Positions 34,594 through 43,157 of a stretch of 46,446 bases of DNA are shown here, piece after piece. The notes beneath the pieces were generated by a model. It worked only from the letters and a program-made list of their open reading frames with translations. It ran no database searches and was not told the origin of the DNA. The stretch spans positions 1 to 46,446 of the forward strand of contig CAMLLU010000046.1 of assembly GCA_946480925.1 (NCBI GenBank), given 5' to 3'. The translations under genes and the position numbers were made by a program. The first letter of the stretch is position 1, and each line of letters begins with the position of its first letter. This DNA comes from an uncultured Rivibacter sp. GTDB taxonomy: Bacteria > Pseudomonadota > Gammaproteobacteria > Burkholderiales > Burkholderiaceae.

Positions 34594-36120
34594 TCAGTCG
34601 TCTGTACGCTCCTTCTGTCCAGCCTCGCCCGAGGGTTGTCGGGCCTCCGCTTGTAGCGTACTCATCCGGATCAGCGATATGCCCCGTACGCGCACGCCAA
34701 GGGAGTCGTGCTGTCTGGGGCTTTCAGCGTCACTCGACGCTGAACCGTCTAGCGCCACGTCACGCAGCGATACCCGGACTTCCACAGCGAGCTGCGACTG
34801 AAGGTAGTGCGAGATCTCTTGCGCCGCAGTCATGACGGCCGGCGCATCACACGCGCCGACCAGTTCAAACTCATACGGCACGTTGTTGTCTGGATTTTCC
34901 CCACGGGAGCGGGCCCCCACAAACCACAAGTTGCTCGCACCGGCGCGCTGCACCATCTGATGCAATCGCCCCAGGTGTGGCTGGATTGACTCCAGCGACG
35001 ATTTCAGGCGCTCCTTGGCTTCCGGTTCCGATTTGTCATACGAGCCGTAGTAGGCCGAGCTCACTTTCATGCGGTTGTGCCCCAAGTTCTGCATGACCTT
35101 GCGACGCGCCTCGTCGAAACGACGGTAGTAGATCGTCCCACCATTGCGGATCGGCACCTCACACTGACTGATGGTGCGCATGACCTCGATCGCGTACTCA
35201 TGCCGCATGCTGTGCATGGTCACCCCTAGCTGCTTGCGAGTCACCCCAGCAGCACGCAACACGTTTTTGAAGCGGTTTTTCGCCTGCTTCAAGGTCAAGT
35301 CGGGGTAGCCGGCATGCTCCCCTTGGGGCGTCATCGCCTTCAGCTCGGTCAGCGCCTGGTTGCCCAGCGCCTTCATCTTGTCTGTGCCAAGCTCACGATC
35401 CACATCACGCGGTCGACCAGTCTTGGTGCCGTAGCGCAGCATGATCAATCGATCCGTGCTGTTCTCGTGCGGCCTGAAGCGCAGGGTTTCGGTACGGCGC
35501 ATGCCAAACGCAAAACCCAGCAAGGCCAGGCGCGCCGTGCGCGGGCACACCGCACAGAGCCTTTCATACACGTCCTCGATCGTCACGCCGTTGCCCGTGA
35601 GGCTGCGGTCAAAGTTCGCGATGTGGCGTTGTTTGTACAAATGACGGCGATCCTCCGACACTTGCTTGCCGATGGGGCCGAGATCCCCCATGCCATGCAG
35701 ACTCCAAAACCAATTCAGGATCGACCAGTACTGGATCTGAGTCTGGGCGCTGATTCCCGCATTGGTCATCAGGTCGATCAGCTTTCTTGCGTGGCGAGGC
35801 TTCAGGTGAGCCAACGTTGTGATGCCTCGATTGTCGTCTTGCAACAACCGAAAGCAGCGACGCAGAACGTCATGTCGACGCGTGGCGGTACCTTCGCTGA
35901 CTTGGCGCTTGCGATCCTTCGCGCCAACGCGACCGTACTGGCTGATGAACCTACGAAGATCCGCCTCTGGGTTCCCGGACCAAGAGCCGAGATCGACGCG
36001 GAGATGCGCAAGGTCGGGCCGCCTCCAATAGCGGCCCTGGCCAGGCTTGCGTTTGACCTGCGAGGCAGGTACCTCGGAATTCTGAGAGGTCTTTTTTGTC
36101 TTGCGTTTTGCGTCTTTCAT
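34594..36120 (-). CDS. Tyrosine recombinase, integrase-domain protein of an integrative element
   Basis: A 508-residue recombinase. After a basic N-terminus (MKDAKRKTKKTSQ) comes a core-binding domain (GRVGAKDRKRQVSEGTATRR onward). The catalytic domain has Arg in FGMRRTETLRFRP, the HxxR box in TMHSMRHEYAIEVM, and His and Tyr in MQNLGHNRMKVSSAYYGSY. This is the type called integrase domain-containing protein in proteobacterial islands. About 120 residues follow the active-site tyrosine, a long C-terminal extension. The ATG at 36120 was chosen because AAAGGAG lies ideally upstream; a longer frame from 36225 lacks one. It is intact. The hairpin-rich region lies directly upstream. Confidence 0.88.
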   Translation of the reverse strand: MKDAKRKTKKTSQNSEVPASQVKRKPGQGRYWRRPDLAHLRVDLGSWSGNPEADLRRFISQYGRVGAKDRKRQVSEGTATRRHDVLRRCFRLLQDDNRGITTLAHLKPRHARKLIDLMTNAGISAQTQIQYWSILNWFWSLHGMGDLGPIGKQVSEDRRHLYKQRHIANFDRSLTGNGVTIEDVYERLCAVCPRTARLALLGFAFGMRRTETLRFRPHENSTDRLIMLRYGTKTGRPRDVDRELGTDKMKALGNQALTELKAMTPQGEHAGYPDLTLKQAKNRFKNVLRAAGVTRKQLGVTMHSMRHEYAIEVMRTISQCEVPIRNGGTIYYRRFDEARRKVMQNLGHNRMKVSSAYYGSYDKSEPEAKERLKSSLESIQPHLGRLHQMVQRAGASNLWFVGARSRGENPDNNVPYEFELVGACDAPAVMTAAQEISHYLQSQLAVEVRVSLRDVALDGSASSDAESPRQHDSLGVRVRGISLIRMSTLQAEARQPSGEAGQKERTDD

Positions 36121-36497
36121 TGCTTTCTCCTTTGAAGAGCGCGGTGGTTGAACAAGTTGCTGGAAACGGGCGGGACCCGTTTTCAGAAAGCTGTCCATCG
36201 AGTCGAATGGACCGACAAGACACACCTCTCCCTGCCGGTGAAGGCATGGCTTTCAATTCACTCCCGTTCAAAGAGCGGTGGGCAGGTTTTTCACGCGCGT
36301 CGTCGCCAGGCTCGGTTGCGCAGGTCAGGCAGGTGCTTAAGCAGGCAAGGTGGGGAACCGTGGCTCGCCAGTCCACTGGACCCGAGGATCGACACGCTGA
36401 GCGTGAGGACCTCGGGCATCGCATAGCGACGACCGCCACCATCACCACACCAGACACCACCTCCCCCTGCCTCGCCCCGTTGGACGAGTTGCGATGG

Positions 36498-37208
36498 ACC
36501 CGAACGGGTTCATCGCGGCCGCTAACGGCGCAGGGGTCAAGGTATGCAGGTGTGTAGGTATGCAGGCAGGTACGTCGTGCGCTATGCACCCCGGGGTTTT
36601 GTTTGAGCAGGCCCCCTTTCCTGCTGCAGCCTTACGGCTGCCCGGCTCGGCCGGTGATGATCTGTCCCCATCGAGCCCTCCACCCAGTGACCGCTGGGTA
36701 GGCGATGGTTTATCTCCTGCCTGGCTCGCTGCGCCTGCCAAAGCACGCGCAACGAGCCAGGAAATGCCAGGGACGAGAGTGACGACCGATGTCGACACCC
36801 GCGCGCCCTCGCCTGGGAGGAACAGACCTGTTCGTTCTAGAGTTCCGGAGCCAAGCTCCGGCCGGCACACGCTGTGCCGGATGTAGTGGGAGTTCGAGCA
36901 CCAACGACTGAACCTTCGGCCATGCCGAGTTCATGCTGAAGTGCAGAAGTCATCGTGTGCCCTGGGACAGACAGCCCCAGGGAGGCGTGAGAACGCCGAT
37001 TGAGAAACTCGCCTGGAAGGAACCATCAGCACAGCCGACAGCCCACCCTCACATGGGAGTGATCATTGCGGCGCAAGCCGCGTACCTCCACAAGAAACCG
37101 CTGGCAGCAATGCAGCAGCACGCCTCTTGGTCGAGGTGAATTTCAATGTCGAGGACCTTAGGTCCACGGGCACCCGAAACGGGTGCACTTTTGGTGGAGC
37201 AAAGCTCC
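36498..37208. repeat. Cluster of short-loop hairpins
   Basis: Perfect stems in order: ACCCG-AA-CGGGT (36498), GCAGCC-TTAC-GGCTGC (36626), ACCCAG...CTGGGT (36682), CCTGGCTCG...CGAGCCAGG (36720-36761), GAACAG-AC-CTGTTC (36820), CCGGAGC-CAA-GCTCCGG (36845), CCGGCACA-CGC-TGTGCCGG (36862), CCCTGGG...CCCAGGG (36960), GGCGT-GAGA-ACGCC (36984), GCGGC-GCAA-GCCGC (37068), GGACC-TTA-GGTCC (37153), GCACCCG-AAA-CGGGTGC (37170) and GGAGC-AAA-GCTCC (37196). Two have GNRA-type tetraloops. Such density is well above what chance or GC richness gives. Function is unknown. Confidence 0.75.
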
Positions 37209-37736
37209 GATTTTGATAGGCCGCCTCTGGGGCGACAGATGAAGGGTGAGCTGACGCAACACCACAACAATGGCTGCATCCTAACGCAAGCTCGTCGGCG
37301 TGCGCAAGGCCCTGCTCGGTTGGCTGCGGATCCACTCTGCGGCCGCAGTTCCAGTTACCAGCAGTCTCCAGCCAGCATCATGCAGATAAATTAGCAGAAC
37401 CATCCCAAGGCTGCGGCCCTGCCTTGCAAATCGATTGCTGCGGCCCGCAGCTTTATTCTGACTGGCTTTGTGGACCGCGTGCACCACACACCGCTGCGTC
37501 CCGAAAACATACTGCTTCGGGCACTGCCCGCAGCATCCTCGACAAGCCTCCGCACACTGACATCAAGGCAGAACCACATTCATGCCGTATTGATCGAATA
37601 AGCTCCTATCCACCAAGCACCAGACACCACTCCTGCAGCCTGCGTTACCAGACTGAATGTTTTTCAACACCCCACACAACACGCCGAACAAGCGCCCGCT
37701 GGACTTCCTGATTGGCTGGATACTCGACGCGAACAG

Positions 37737-37980
37737 TTATGCGGCAGGCACGAGGGGAATTAATTTCGGACCTAGTATCTCCAGTTTGACATCACGCTCC
37801 AAATGCACCCGGCTCTTGCCGTTGACCGGGCCTGAACTGGCAGTCGGCGCCAAACATCTTGGTTCTCTGCCCGAACATTAAAGGCACGCCCATGTGAGCT
37901 TCGTCAATTAGCCCAGGAGGCAGGGGGGTGGATTCACCCCTCGGTAGCCTGGTCTGCGGGACCCATACAGCAGACAGCAT
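37737..37980 (-). pseudogene. Possible relic of a coding sequence with one frameshift
   Basis: From 37980 leftward one frame reads LIDEAHMGVPLMFGQRTKMF and GADCQFRP; dropping one G in the run near 37830 joins it to VNGKSRVHLERDVKLEILGP and KLIPLVPAA before a TAA at 37739-37737. The joined peptide looks protein-like, but no family was recognised. No start or ribosome-binding site is evident, and a GGGGTG-GATT-CACCCC hairpin (37925-37940) lies at its head. Treat as tentative. Confidence 0.25.
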
Positions 37981-38588
37981 GAATCTTGCCGGTCAACAGC
38001 CCACCTCAGACTGAAAACAAAGGGCACTATTGGTAACGCCGTCATTGCCGCCGGTTCGTGGCTGGTTGGGCGCGGTTGCGGCCCTCACCGCCCGACGCGG
38101 GAACGCACTCTCCTGGCATCCTCGGTTGGCCACTTGACGCGCCCAGGCGTCCTCCACTGTCCCGCCCGGGCCCTCCTCGAAGCGCTTAGCCTTTTCGTAT
38201 TTTTGCAGCCCATCGTCTCCTAACCCAGAGCTGGCGTGGCTTTGCGCCGTCCTCACTGTTTCACATCACCGGGCGAAGGTCGGCTGGATGGCAAGCCAAG
38301 CGGGTGTCACACGACGTTTTGTCCTCATCAACAGACTACCGTTCGGTGGGTGGCATGACAAAAGCCGTGCCCCCGTCGATGCACCACCGCAGACCAAGAG
38401 CCTAGCCCGCCGACGTTCCAGGGCGCTGACGCCCACCAAGCCGCGAACCTCAGTTTTGTATTCCTTCGCTTGTAGATATTTGCGCGCACCCTCTTCCTAT
38501 GGAACAGGATTGATTTACCTGCTTCGCACCGCACACAGTTTTTGCCGGCTGCCTAACTGAATATCCTCAAGCCTTACGTATGCCATCT

Positions 38589-40676
38589 TCAGCCCATCAC
38601 CACCCCCATCGCCCGCACCACATCGGCCCGCCCCACCTTGCGCGCGGTCCCCGCCCCCAGCGTGCCATTCACCGCCTTGTCCAGCACCGCGATCAGATCC
38701 GCCGGAGCAATTTCCTGGCACCGGCTGGCAATCCACTGCGGGCTCAGCGATTCATCAAACACCACCTTGGTGCGTCGGGTCATTTCAGCTTGGGCAAACG
38801 CCACCAGGTCCTGCCCGCGCAGCCGGTCCATGTAGATCTTTTCAGCAAAGCGCCCTCCCCTGCGGGCCGCTGCATCGATCGCCTCGAGGTGGTTCGTGGC
38901 CGCCACAAACACTACCTCAGGCACCCGCCCCATCATGCCGTCCATGGCCTTGAGGATTTCGTTGGTGGCCGTGGCCATCGGTGAATAGGTGCGATCGCGC
39001 AGCAACTCGTCGGCCTCGTCGATGAATATGAAGGCCGGCCGGTGCTGGGCGGCCCGGTCCAGTACCTGCTCGAATTGCCGCGGGTCAGCCAGGATCTGGG
39101 CGGTCTTGACTTCGAATATGTGCCAGTCGCCCAATTCAAGCGCCATGGCACGCACCAGATGGGTTTTGCCGGTCCCCGGCGGGCCATACAACAACACCCC
39201 ACTGGGCGGGGTGCCGCCCTGTTCGGCGATGGACTCCCAGTGCCGCAGCCGGTGCACCAGGGACATCGCTTCAGCCCGGGTGGCCGCGGGCAGGACCAGT
39301 TCGGACAGCCGGGTGCCGCCGCGCGGCAAGTGGCTGTGGTGACGACTGGCCACGCGGGCTGCCTGCTTGAGGTCGGTGAGGTTCACGTTGCTGCGGCCCT
39401 GGGCACGCAGGTCTTCGCGGACTTGCTTGGCGACGGATTCGAGGAAGGCGACGCTGCGTCGCTCCCACAGGGCGGCAATGCGCTCGAGGGTGGCAGGCCC
39501 GCCCTCGAGCTGGAGCCGGTAGCGGTTGAGCAGACCGTGCAGGATGCCGACCCGGGCGGTTTGGTCGGGATAGGGCACGTCGATGCGCAGGTCGAATCGC
39601 CCGGCCCGGGAGATGGCCGGGTCGAGCCGGTCGACGTGGTTGGTGGCGGCCACGAGCACGACGCGGTGCTGGCGCACCCGGTCGATTTCCTGCAGCAAGG
39701 TGTTGACGACCTTGATGTCTTCTCCCCCGGCGCTGCCGGTCATGCCGGCGCGGTCGCGGGCGACGGCGTCGAATTCGTCGAGGAAGAGCACACAGGGCTG
39801 GGCGGCCATGGCAACGGCAAAGGCCTCGCGCACCTTGTTGGGGGAGTCGTTGATCCACTGGCTGGTGAGGTCGTGCACGCCGACTCGCACGAACTGGAAG
39901 CCGAGTTCACCGGCCAGGGCTTCGGCAAAGGTGGTCTTGCCGTTGCCGGGCGGGCCACCGAGCAGCAGGCCGTTGATGTCGCTGGGCGGTGGGGTTCGTC
40001 CGCGCAGGCGGTCGCGAAGGGGCACGGGGCCGGGGCGGAAGTGGCGGGCAAATCCACGCAGCTGGGCCTTGAGTTCATCCATGCCGGCCAGGTCGTCGAG
40101 TTTGAGGCGCGGGGGGGCGGCTCGCAGGGCCTGGGGTTCGTTGTCCGCCGGTACGGGGGTGCTGCTCAGGGGGGAATGCATCCCCCACAGCTCCCAGAAG
40201 GTGCGGGCGGTGCTCAGCATCCACAGGCCGGACATGCCAAAGCTGAGCACGTCGCGCAGCATGCCCGGTGGGCTGCGCAGGACAACGGCGCCTTGGAGTG
40301 CGGCGATCAGGAGCATGCCGAACAGCACCTGGCCGGCCAGCGCATACCAGCAGCGCGGGCTGTCGGTATAGGTCATCAGGTGGCTGGTAATCAGTCCCAC
40401 GCTGGCCAGGGTGCCCACCAGCAGCCAGCCGGGTCCGGGCGGGATGTTGATGGTGGACATCATGCGGGGGTCGGCCAGTTGCGGGAACGGGGTGCCACCG
40501 AGTTCGATGAGGACACGGGCGGTATCGCTCATGCCTTGTGCGACGAGACCACCGGCGGCCGTGGCGAGCAGCAGCCGTGGCAGCAGGGCCCAACGGCCGA
40601 AGGCGCCGAACAGTACTGCGCCGAGGAACTCGATCGCGCTGATGGGGTAGTACAGGGCCAGTCGGGCGAGTTTCAT
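38589..40676 (-). CDS. Membrane-anchored tandem AAA+ ATPase
   Basis: A 695-residue protein. The first 150 residues contain about four membrane helices (for example AIEFLGAVLFGAFGRWALL and WLLVGTLASVGLITSHL). Two AAA+ modules follow in the cytoplasm. Module 1 has Walker A GGPPGNGKTTF near 239, Walker B VLFLDEFDAVARDR near 295 and SRAGRFD. Module 2 has YGPPGTGKTHL near 499, FIFIDEADELLRDR near 550 and RRGGRFAEK. Both look catalytically complete, in a VCP/FtsH-like arrangement but with no protease domain. The ATG at 40676 overlaps the stop of the upstream gene (ATGA), so the pair is coupled. Likely a membrane remodelling or extraction machine; the substrate is unknown. Confidence 0.85.
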   Translation of the reverse strand: MKLARLALYYPISAIEFLGAVLFGAFGRWALLPRLLLATAAGGLVAQGMSDTARVLIELGGTPFPQLADPRMMSTINIPPGPGWLLVGTLASVGLITSHLMTYTDSPRCWYALAGQVLFGMLLIAALQGAVVLRSPPGMLRDVLSFGMSGLWMLSTARTFWELWGMHSPLSSTPVPADNEPQALRAAPPRLKLDDLAGMDELKAQLRGFARHFRPGPVPLRDRLRGRTPPPSDINGLLLGGPPGNGKTTFAEALAGELGFQFVRVGVHDLTSQWINDSPNKVREAFAVAMAAQPCVLFLDEFDAVARDRAGMTGSAGGEDIKVVNTLLQEIDRVRQHRVVLVAATNHVDRLDPAISRAGRFDLRIDVPYPDQTARVGILHGLLNRYRLQLEGGPATLERIAALWERRSVAFLESVAKQVREDLRAQGRSNVNLTDLKQAARVASRHHSHLPRGGTRLSELVLPAATRAEAMSLVHRLRHWESIAEQGGTPPSGVLLYGPPGTGKTHLVRAMALELGDWHIFEVKTAQILADPRQFEQVLDRAAQHRPAFIFIDEADELLRDRTYSPMATATNEILKAMDGMMGRVPEVVFVAATNHLEAIDAAARRGGRFAEKIYMDRLRGQDLVAFAQAEMTRRTKVVFDESLSPQWIASRCQEIAPADLIAVLDKAVNGTLGAGTARKVGRADVVRAMGVVMG

Positions 40677-41005
40677 CGCTGGCCTCCCGGAGTGAAGTGC
40701 ACAGCCAGGCGCACGTGGCGGGCCTGGGGCAGTGCTGCGGCCAGTCGGTCGCGGGCTTGTTGTTCGGCCTTGGGGCTGAGGGGGGTGCGCACGTTCAGGC
40801 GCACGATGCGTTGGACCTGCAGTCCGGTGGCGGACATCAGGACCTGGGCCTGGGTGCAGCCCGGGGTTTGGGTGCACAGGTGCTGGGCCTGCTCGGGCAG
40901 GTCATTGGGGAAGTCCAGCCACTGGGCGATGAAATAGCTGTAGGCCACCCACAGCGTGGCCACACACAGCACCGCGCTGATGAGGGGGTTTCGGTCTTCG
41001 AACAT
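40673..41005 (-). CDS. Small membrane protein partner of the AAA+ ATPase
   Basis: A 110-residue protein starting MFEDRNPLISAVLCVATLWV at 41005 after a perfect GGAGGA site. One membrane helix spans about residues 8-28. The rest is periplasmic or cytoplasmic, with two cysteines seven residues apart (HLCTQTPGCTQ) that could form a disulfide and a basic helix-rich end. It overlaps the ATPase gene by four bases (ATGA), which argues for a complex. No family recognised; it may be an adaptor or substrate receptor. Confidence 0.75.
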   Translation of the reverse strand: MFEDRNPLISAVLCVATLWVAYSYFIAQWLDFPNDLPEQAQHLCTQTPGCTQAQVLMSATGLQVQRIVRLNVRTPLSPKAEQQARDRLAAALPQARHVRLAVHFTPGGQR

Positions 41006-41235
41006 GAGAGTCCTCCTGGTTGCCTTTTCAGGCTACAGGTCGGACTCGGATGAGCAAGTGGGGGCGGATTTGCAATCAGTAGGACGGGCGATGCTTCGAC
41101 AGCTTTGCAGCGATAGCGGTCGGTGATTGCCACTCACCGCCCCCCCTTCGGCGCCACACTACGGTCATTCAGGCTTTCGATGGGTTTCGCGTCACTGGAG
41201 CCGCGCGTCGAGTCGGAGCCATGGGAGTTGTTGCT

Positions 41236-41793
41236 ATGCATGCGCAGGATGCCGACCGCTCGAACTGGATGTGGATCTTCGGCTACGGCTCCCTGATGTG
41301 GGACGGGTGGGCGTCCGAGTTCGTCTGCCAGGAGCGCGCGATGGCGACGTTGTCCGGCTACCGCCGAGCCTTCAACAAGCTCTCGGTAGCGAACTGGGGG
41401 ACGAAGGAAGCGCCGTGCCCGACGCTCAATTTCCAAGCAGATCGCGAAGCCTCGTGCCAGGGGATGGTCTTCGTGTTCGCGGCCGTGGATAAGGACGCGG
41501 TCCTTGCCCGCCTACAGAAGCGCGAGGGAAAGAGCTTCGTGCTGACGCCGCTTTCCGTCCGGCTTGATGACGGCATGGAGGTCGAGGCCTACGCCCCGCT
41601 GCACAACAGCAGGAACCTGCGCTCCGACCTCAAGCTCGACGATCAGGTCCGGATGGTTCGAGCCGCGCGCGGGACAAGCGGCTCGGGCATCGACTACGTC
41701 AAAGGGATCGCCGAAAGTCTCGAAGCCCTCGGCATTGAGGACCCGGCCGTGCGCTACCTGCGGGGCGCGCTGGGCCGCGCCACCGGGTCGTGA
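41236..41793 (+). CDS. ChaC-like gamma-glutamylcyclotransferase
   Basis: A 185-residue protein of the gamma-glutamylcyclotransferase family, which cuts gamma-glutamyl groups from glutathione or related peptides to give 5-oxoproline. The defining glycine loop is WIFGYGSLMWDGW near the N-terminus. GYRRAFNKLSVANWGTKEAP and the Glu-containing block LQKREGKSFVLTPL follow, consistent with the fold. ATG 41236 was chosen because GGGAG lies six bases before it, whereas at 41221 the purine-rich site is too close. The gene is convergent with the membrane protein at 41806, 12 bases away. Confidence 0.85.
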   Translation: MHAQDADRSNWMWIFGYGSLMWDGWASEFVCQERAMATLSGYRRAFNKLSVANWGTKEAPCPTLNFQADREASCQGMVFVFAAVDKDAVLARLQKREGKSFVLTPLSVRLDDGMEVEAYAPLHNSRNLRSDLKLDDQVRMVRAARGTSGSGIDYVKGIAESLEALGIEDPAVRYLRGALGRATGS

Positions 41794-41805
41794 TGCGGGG
41801 CGCGC

Positions 41806-42423
41806 CTACTTGCTCGCGGGCGTGCTGGCGGGTGCTGGCGCGGGGGTCGTTTGGCCGGATGCAGGCTGCGCGGGCGGGCGTTGCACCTGCTGCATCGTCG
41901 GCACCGTGAGCCCCTTGTGCAAGAGTTCGGTGCTGCCGCCGGAGTTCCGCAGGTTGTTGTCTTTCATAGCGGTGCCCTTTTCGAGGTTGATGGAGATGAA
42001 CACGACGGAGAGGATCATCGCAAGCAGGAAGGATGCGGCCGACGTGTAGTTGAGGAGTCTGGTGCCGCGATCCCAGAGGTTGCCGTTCCGGAGCGCGTCG
42101 TCGTCGGCTTGCATGTAGTAGGCGTAGGCGCGGCCCTTCTGCGCCTCCAGCGCCCGGCTGCTGACGAGGAACGAGATGATCGTGGCGCAGGTCGCTGCGG
42201 TAAACAGCGCCCACGACCAGTAGAGCGTCCACGGGGCCGCTGCGCTCTGGATCGGCACGAAGTCCTTCAGGAATCCGACGGAGAGCGCGAGACCCGCGCT
42301 TGAAAACGTCAGGACCGCCTTGTCGAAGTTCTCCGAACTGGAGACTTCGCGCTTGTTGATCTCGGCGACGTGGTCGGCGTAGACCTTCCTGATCTCGTCG
42401 CTGACTTCAGGCGGTGCCGTCAC
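41806..42423 (-). CDS. Three-helix membrane protein of the Cas2-like/PIN cluster
   Basis: A 205-residue protein with a soluble charged N-terminus (EIRKVYADHVAEINKRE) and three membrane helices (about 37-54, 66-88 and 126-147). A Pro/Gln/Ala-rich tail follows (VQRPPAQPASGQTTPAPAP). It starts with GTG at 42423, three bases after the stop of the 47-residue gene, so it is coupled to it. No family recognised. In defence-type operons small multi-helix membrane proteins are often the effector, but that is an analogy, not evidence. Confidence 0.7.
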   Translation of the reverse strand: MTAPPEVSDEIRKVYADHVAEINKREVSSSENFDKAVLTFSSAGLALSVGFLKDFVPIQSAAAPWTLYWSWALFTAATCATIISFLVSSRALEAQKGRAYAYYMQADDDALRNGNLWDRGTRLLNYTSAASFLLAMILSVVFISINLEKGTAMKDNNLRNSGGSTELLHKGLTVPTMQQVQRPPAQPASGQTTPAPAPASTPASK

Positions 42424-42426
42424 GGA

Positions 42427-42570
42427 TCACTTCTTTCCGTCGCCCTGCTTGGGCGGGGGCGATTGCGGTCGCGTGACCAGCGTGGGCACGGGCAAGCCGC
42501 CGCCTACCTTGGTCGGCTTGTGTTCCAGGAGGCCCCGCTGCGGGATGGAGGGCGGTGTGGTCTTGCTCAT
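42427..42570 (-). CDS. 47-residue proline-rich small protein
   Basis: ATG 42570 to TGA 42427 encodes MSKTTPPSIPQRGLLEHKPT and a tail rich in Pro, Gly and Lys ending PKQGDGKK. It lies 31 bases after the Cas2-like gene and three bases before the membrane-protein gene. It seems disordered. It has the same MSK start as the 48-residue protein at the head of this operon. Function unknown; its tight packing between two genes supports translation. Confidence 0.55.
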   Translation of the reverse strand: MSKTTPPSIPQRGLLEHKPTKVGGGLPVPTLVTRPQSPPPKQGDGKK

Positions 42571-42601
42571 GGCGATCTCCGGCGCGTGGTCGAGCGCGCT
42601 T

Positions 42602-42904
42602 TCAGTAGCGGCTCACTCCGGCGGTCTGGCGGTTCCAGTTCTGCCGGATGTGCTCACCGACCTCGGTGGTGAGGCCGTACCAGGCCGCATCATTGTTGGT
42701 CGCGTCGATGACGATCAGGGTGTCGTTCGAGTCTTGCCCGCGCCGCACGATCTCGGCGGCCTGCTTGGCGGTGTACGCCGAGCTGACGAACCACAGCGAG
42801 TACTGAACCTTGGCCCACGAGCCGAGTCCCTTGATCGCGGTGATGACGCGATCGTAGTTCTGGCCTGGATTCTTCAGGTCATAGGAGATGAACAGGTTGT
42901 TCAT
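42602..42904 (-). CDS. Cas2/VapD-like small protein (often called SinR-like)
   Basis: A 100-residue protein with a ferredoxin-like pattern: strand MNNLFISYDL with an early Tyr-Asp, helix NYDRVITAIKGLG, strand VQYSLWFVSS, helix AKQAAEIVRRG, strand DTLIVIDATNNDAAWYG. The YDL strand and the order of elements resemble the Cas2 and VapD endoribonuclease fold. Proteins of this exact kind occur singly in bacteria and are often labelled SinR family, without CRISPR loci. No repeats or cas1 are present here. ATG 42904 was chosen for the strand start; it follows the 48-residue gene by 10 bases. RNase activity is possible from the fold but unproven. Confidence 0.7.
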   Translation of the reverse strand: MNNLFISYDLKNPGQNYDRVITAIKGLGSWAKVQYSLWFVSSAYTAKQAAEIVRRGQDSNDTLIVIDATNNDAAWYGLTTEVGEHIRQNWNRQTAGVSRY

Positions 42905-42914
42905 GGCGGCACCT

Positions 42915-43061
42915 TCACTTGCCTTTCGGCTTCGGTTTGATGGTTTCGACAACGGTCGTTGCCGGACGGCGCTTCGCTTCCTTGACGGGGACGAACTGGC
43001 CTGACTTCGCGTCGCGACCGACCTTGAACCCGCTGGAACCGCCGCTCTTGCCTTTGCTCAT
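42915..43061 (-). CDS. 48-residue basic small protein, head of the leftward operon
   Basis: ATG 43061 with GGAGG just upstream encodes MSKGKSGGSSGFKVGRDAKS, then GQFVPVKEAKRRPATTVVET and a Lys-rich end, stopping at 42915. The middle GRDAKSGQFVPVKEA with TTVVETIK is a pattern I recognise from small proteins next to other short genes in proteobacteria, with no known function. Nine Lys and several Arg suggest nucleic-acid or partner binding. It could be an antitoxin-like partner of the Cas2-like protein. Confidence 0.65.
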   Translation of the reverse strand: MSKGKSGGSSGFKVGRDAKSGQFVPVKEAKRRPATTVVETIKPKPKGK

Positions 43062-43079
43062 ACGGACCTCCGATTTAGG

Positions 43080-43129
43080 TTGACTGGGGGGACGCGGTTA
43101 GTTTACAATAAATATAAAAAATGTAAAAC
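43080..43129. promoter_or_regulatory. Shared divergent promoter with AT-rich inverted repeat
   Basis: For the rightward genes, TTGACT (43080-43085) and TACAAT (43104-43109) form a -35/-10 pair 18 bp apart. GTTTACA (43101-43107) and TGTAAAAC (43122-43129) form an inverted repeat around an A/T-only core that overlaps the -10. Divergent genes start at 43061 and 43158. An XRE-type regulator binding here could control both directions. Confidence 0.6.
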
Positions 43130-43157
43130 GACAACTGGCAAGGAGACCAGCGCAGCC

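Larger units (their letters stand above)
36121..38588. other. 2.5 kb without a supported gene
   Basis: No frame in either direction here shows family motifs, balanced codon use or a ribosome-binding site, apart from the weak relic at 37737-37980. The stretch 36498-37208 is packed with perfect short hairpins. A 16-bp tandem repeat lies at 36541-36572 (GGTATGCAGG twice). GCTGC-GGCCC-GCAGC followed by TTTATT at about 37437-37457 looks like an intrinsic terminator on the plus strand. Base composition drops in GC between about 37.4 and 37.8 kb, unlike the flanks. Confidence 0.6.

Noticed and set aside
36096..36557. 153-codon plus-strand frame at the start of the hairpin-rich block
   Set aside because: It begins inside the recombinase gene on the other strand, and codon pattern and composition look random.
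39042..40937. A 631-codon plus-strand open frame
   Set aside because: Gly/His/Gln-rich shadow of the AAA+ ATPase gene.
42602..42904. Cas2 of a CRISPR system
   Set aside because: No cas1, other cas genes or repeat-spacer array in the window; only the fold is Cas2-like.
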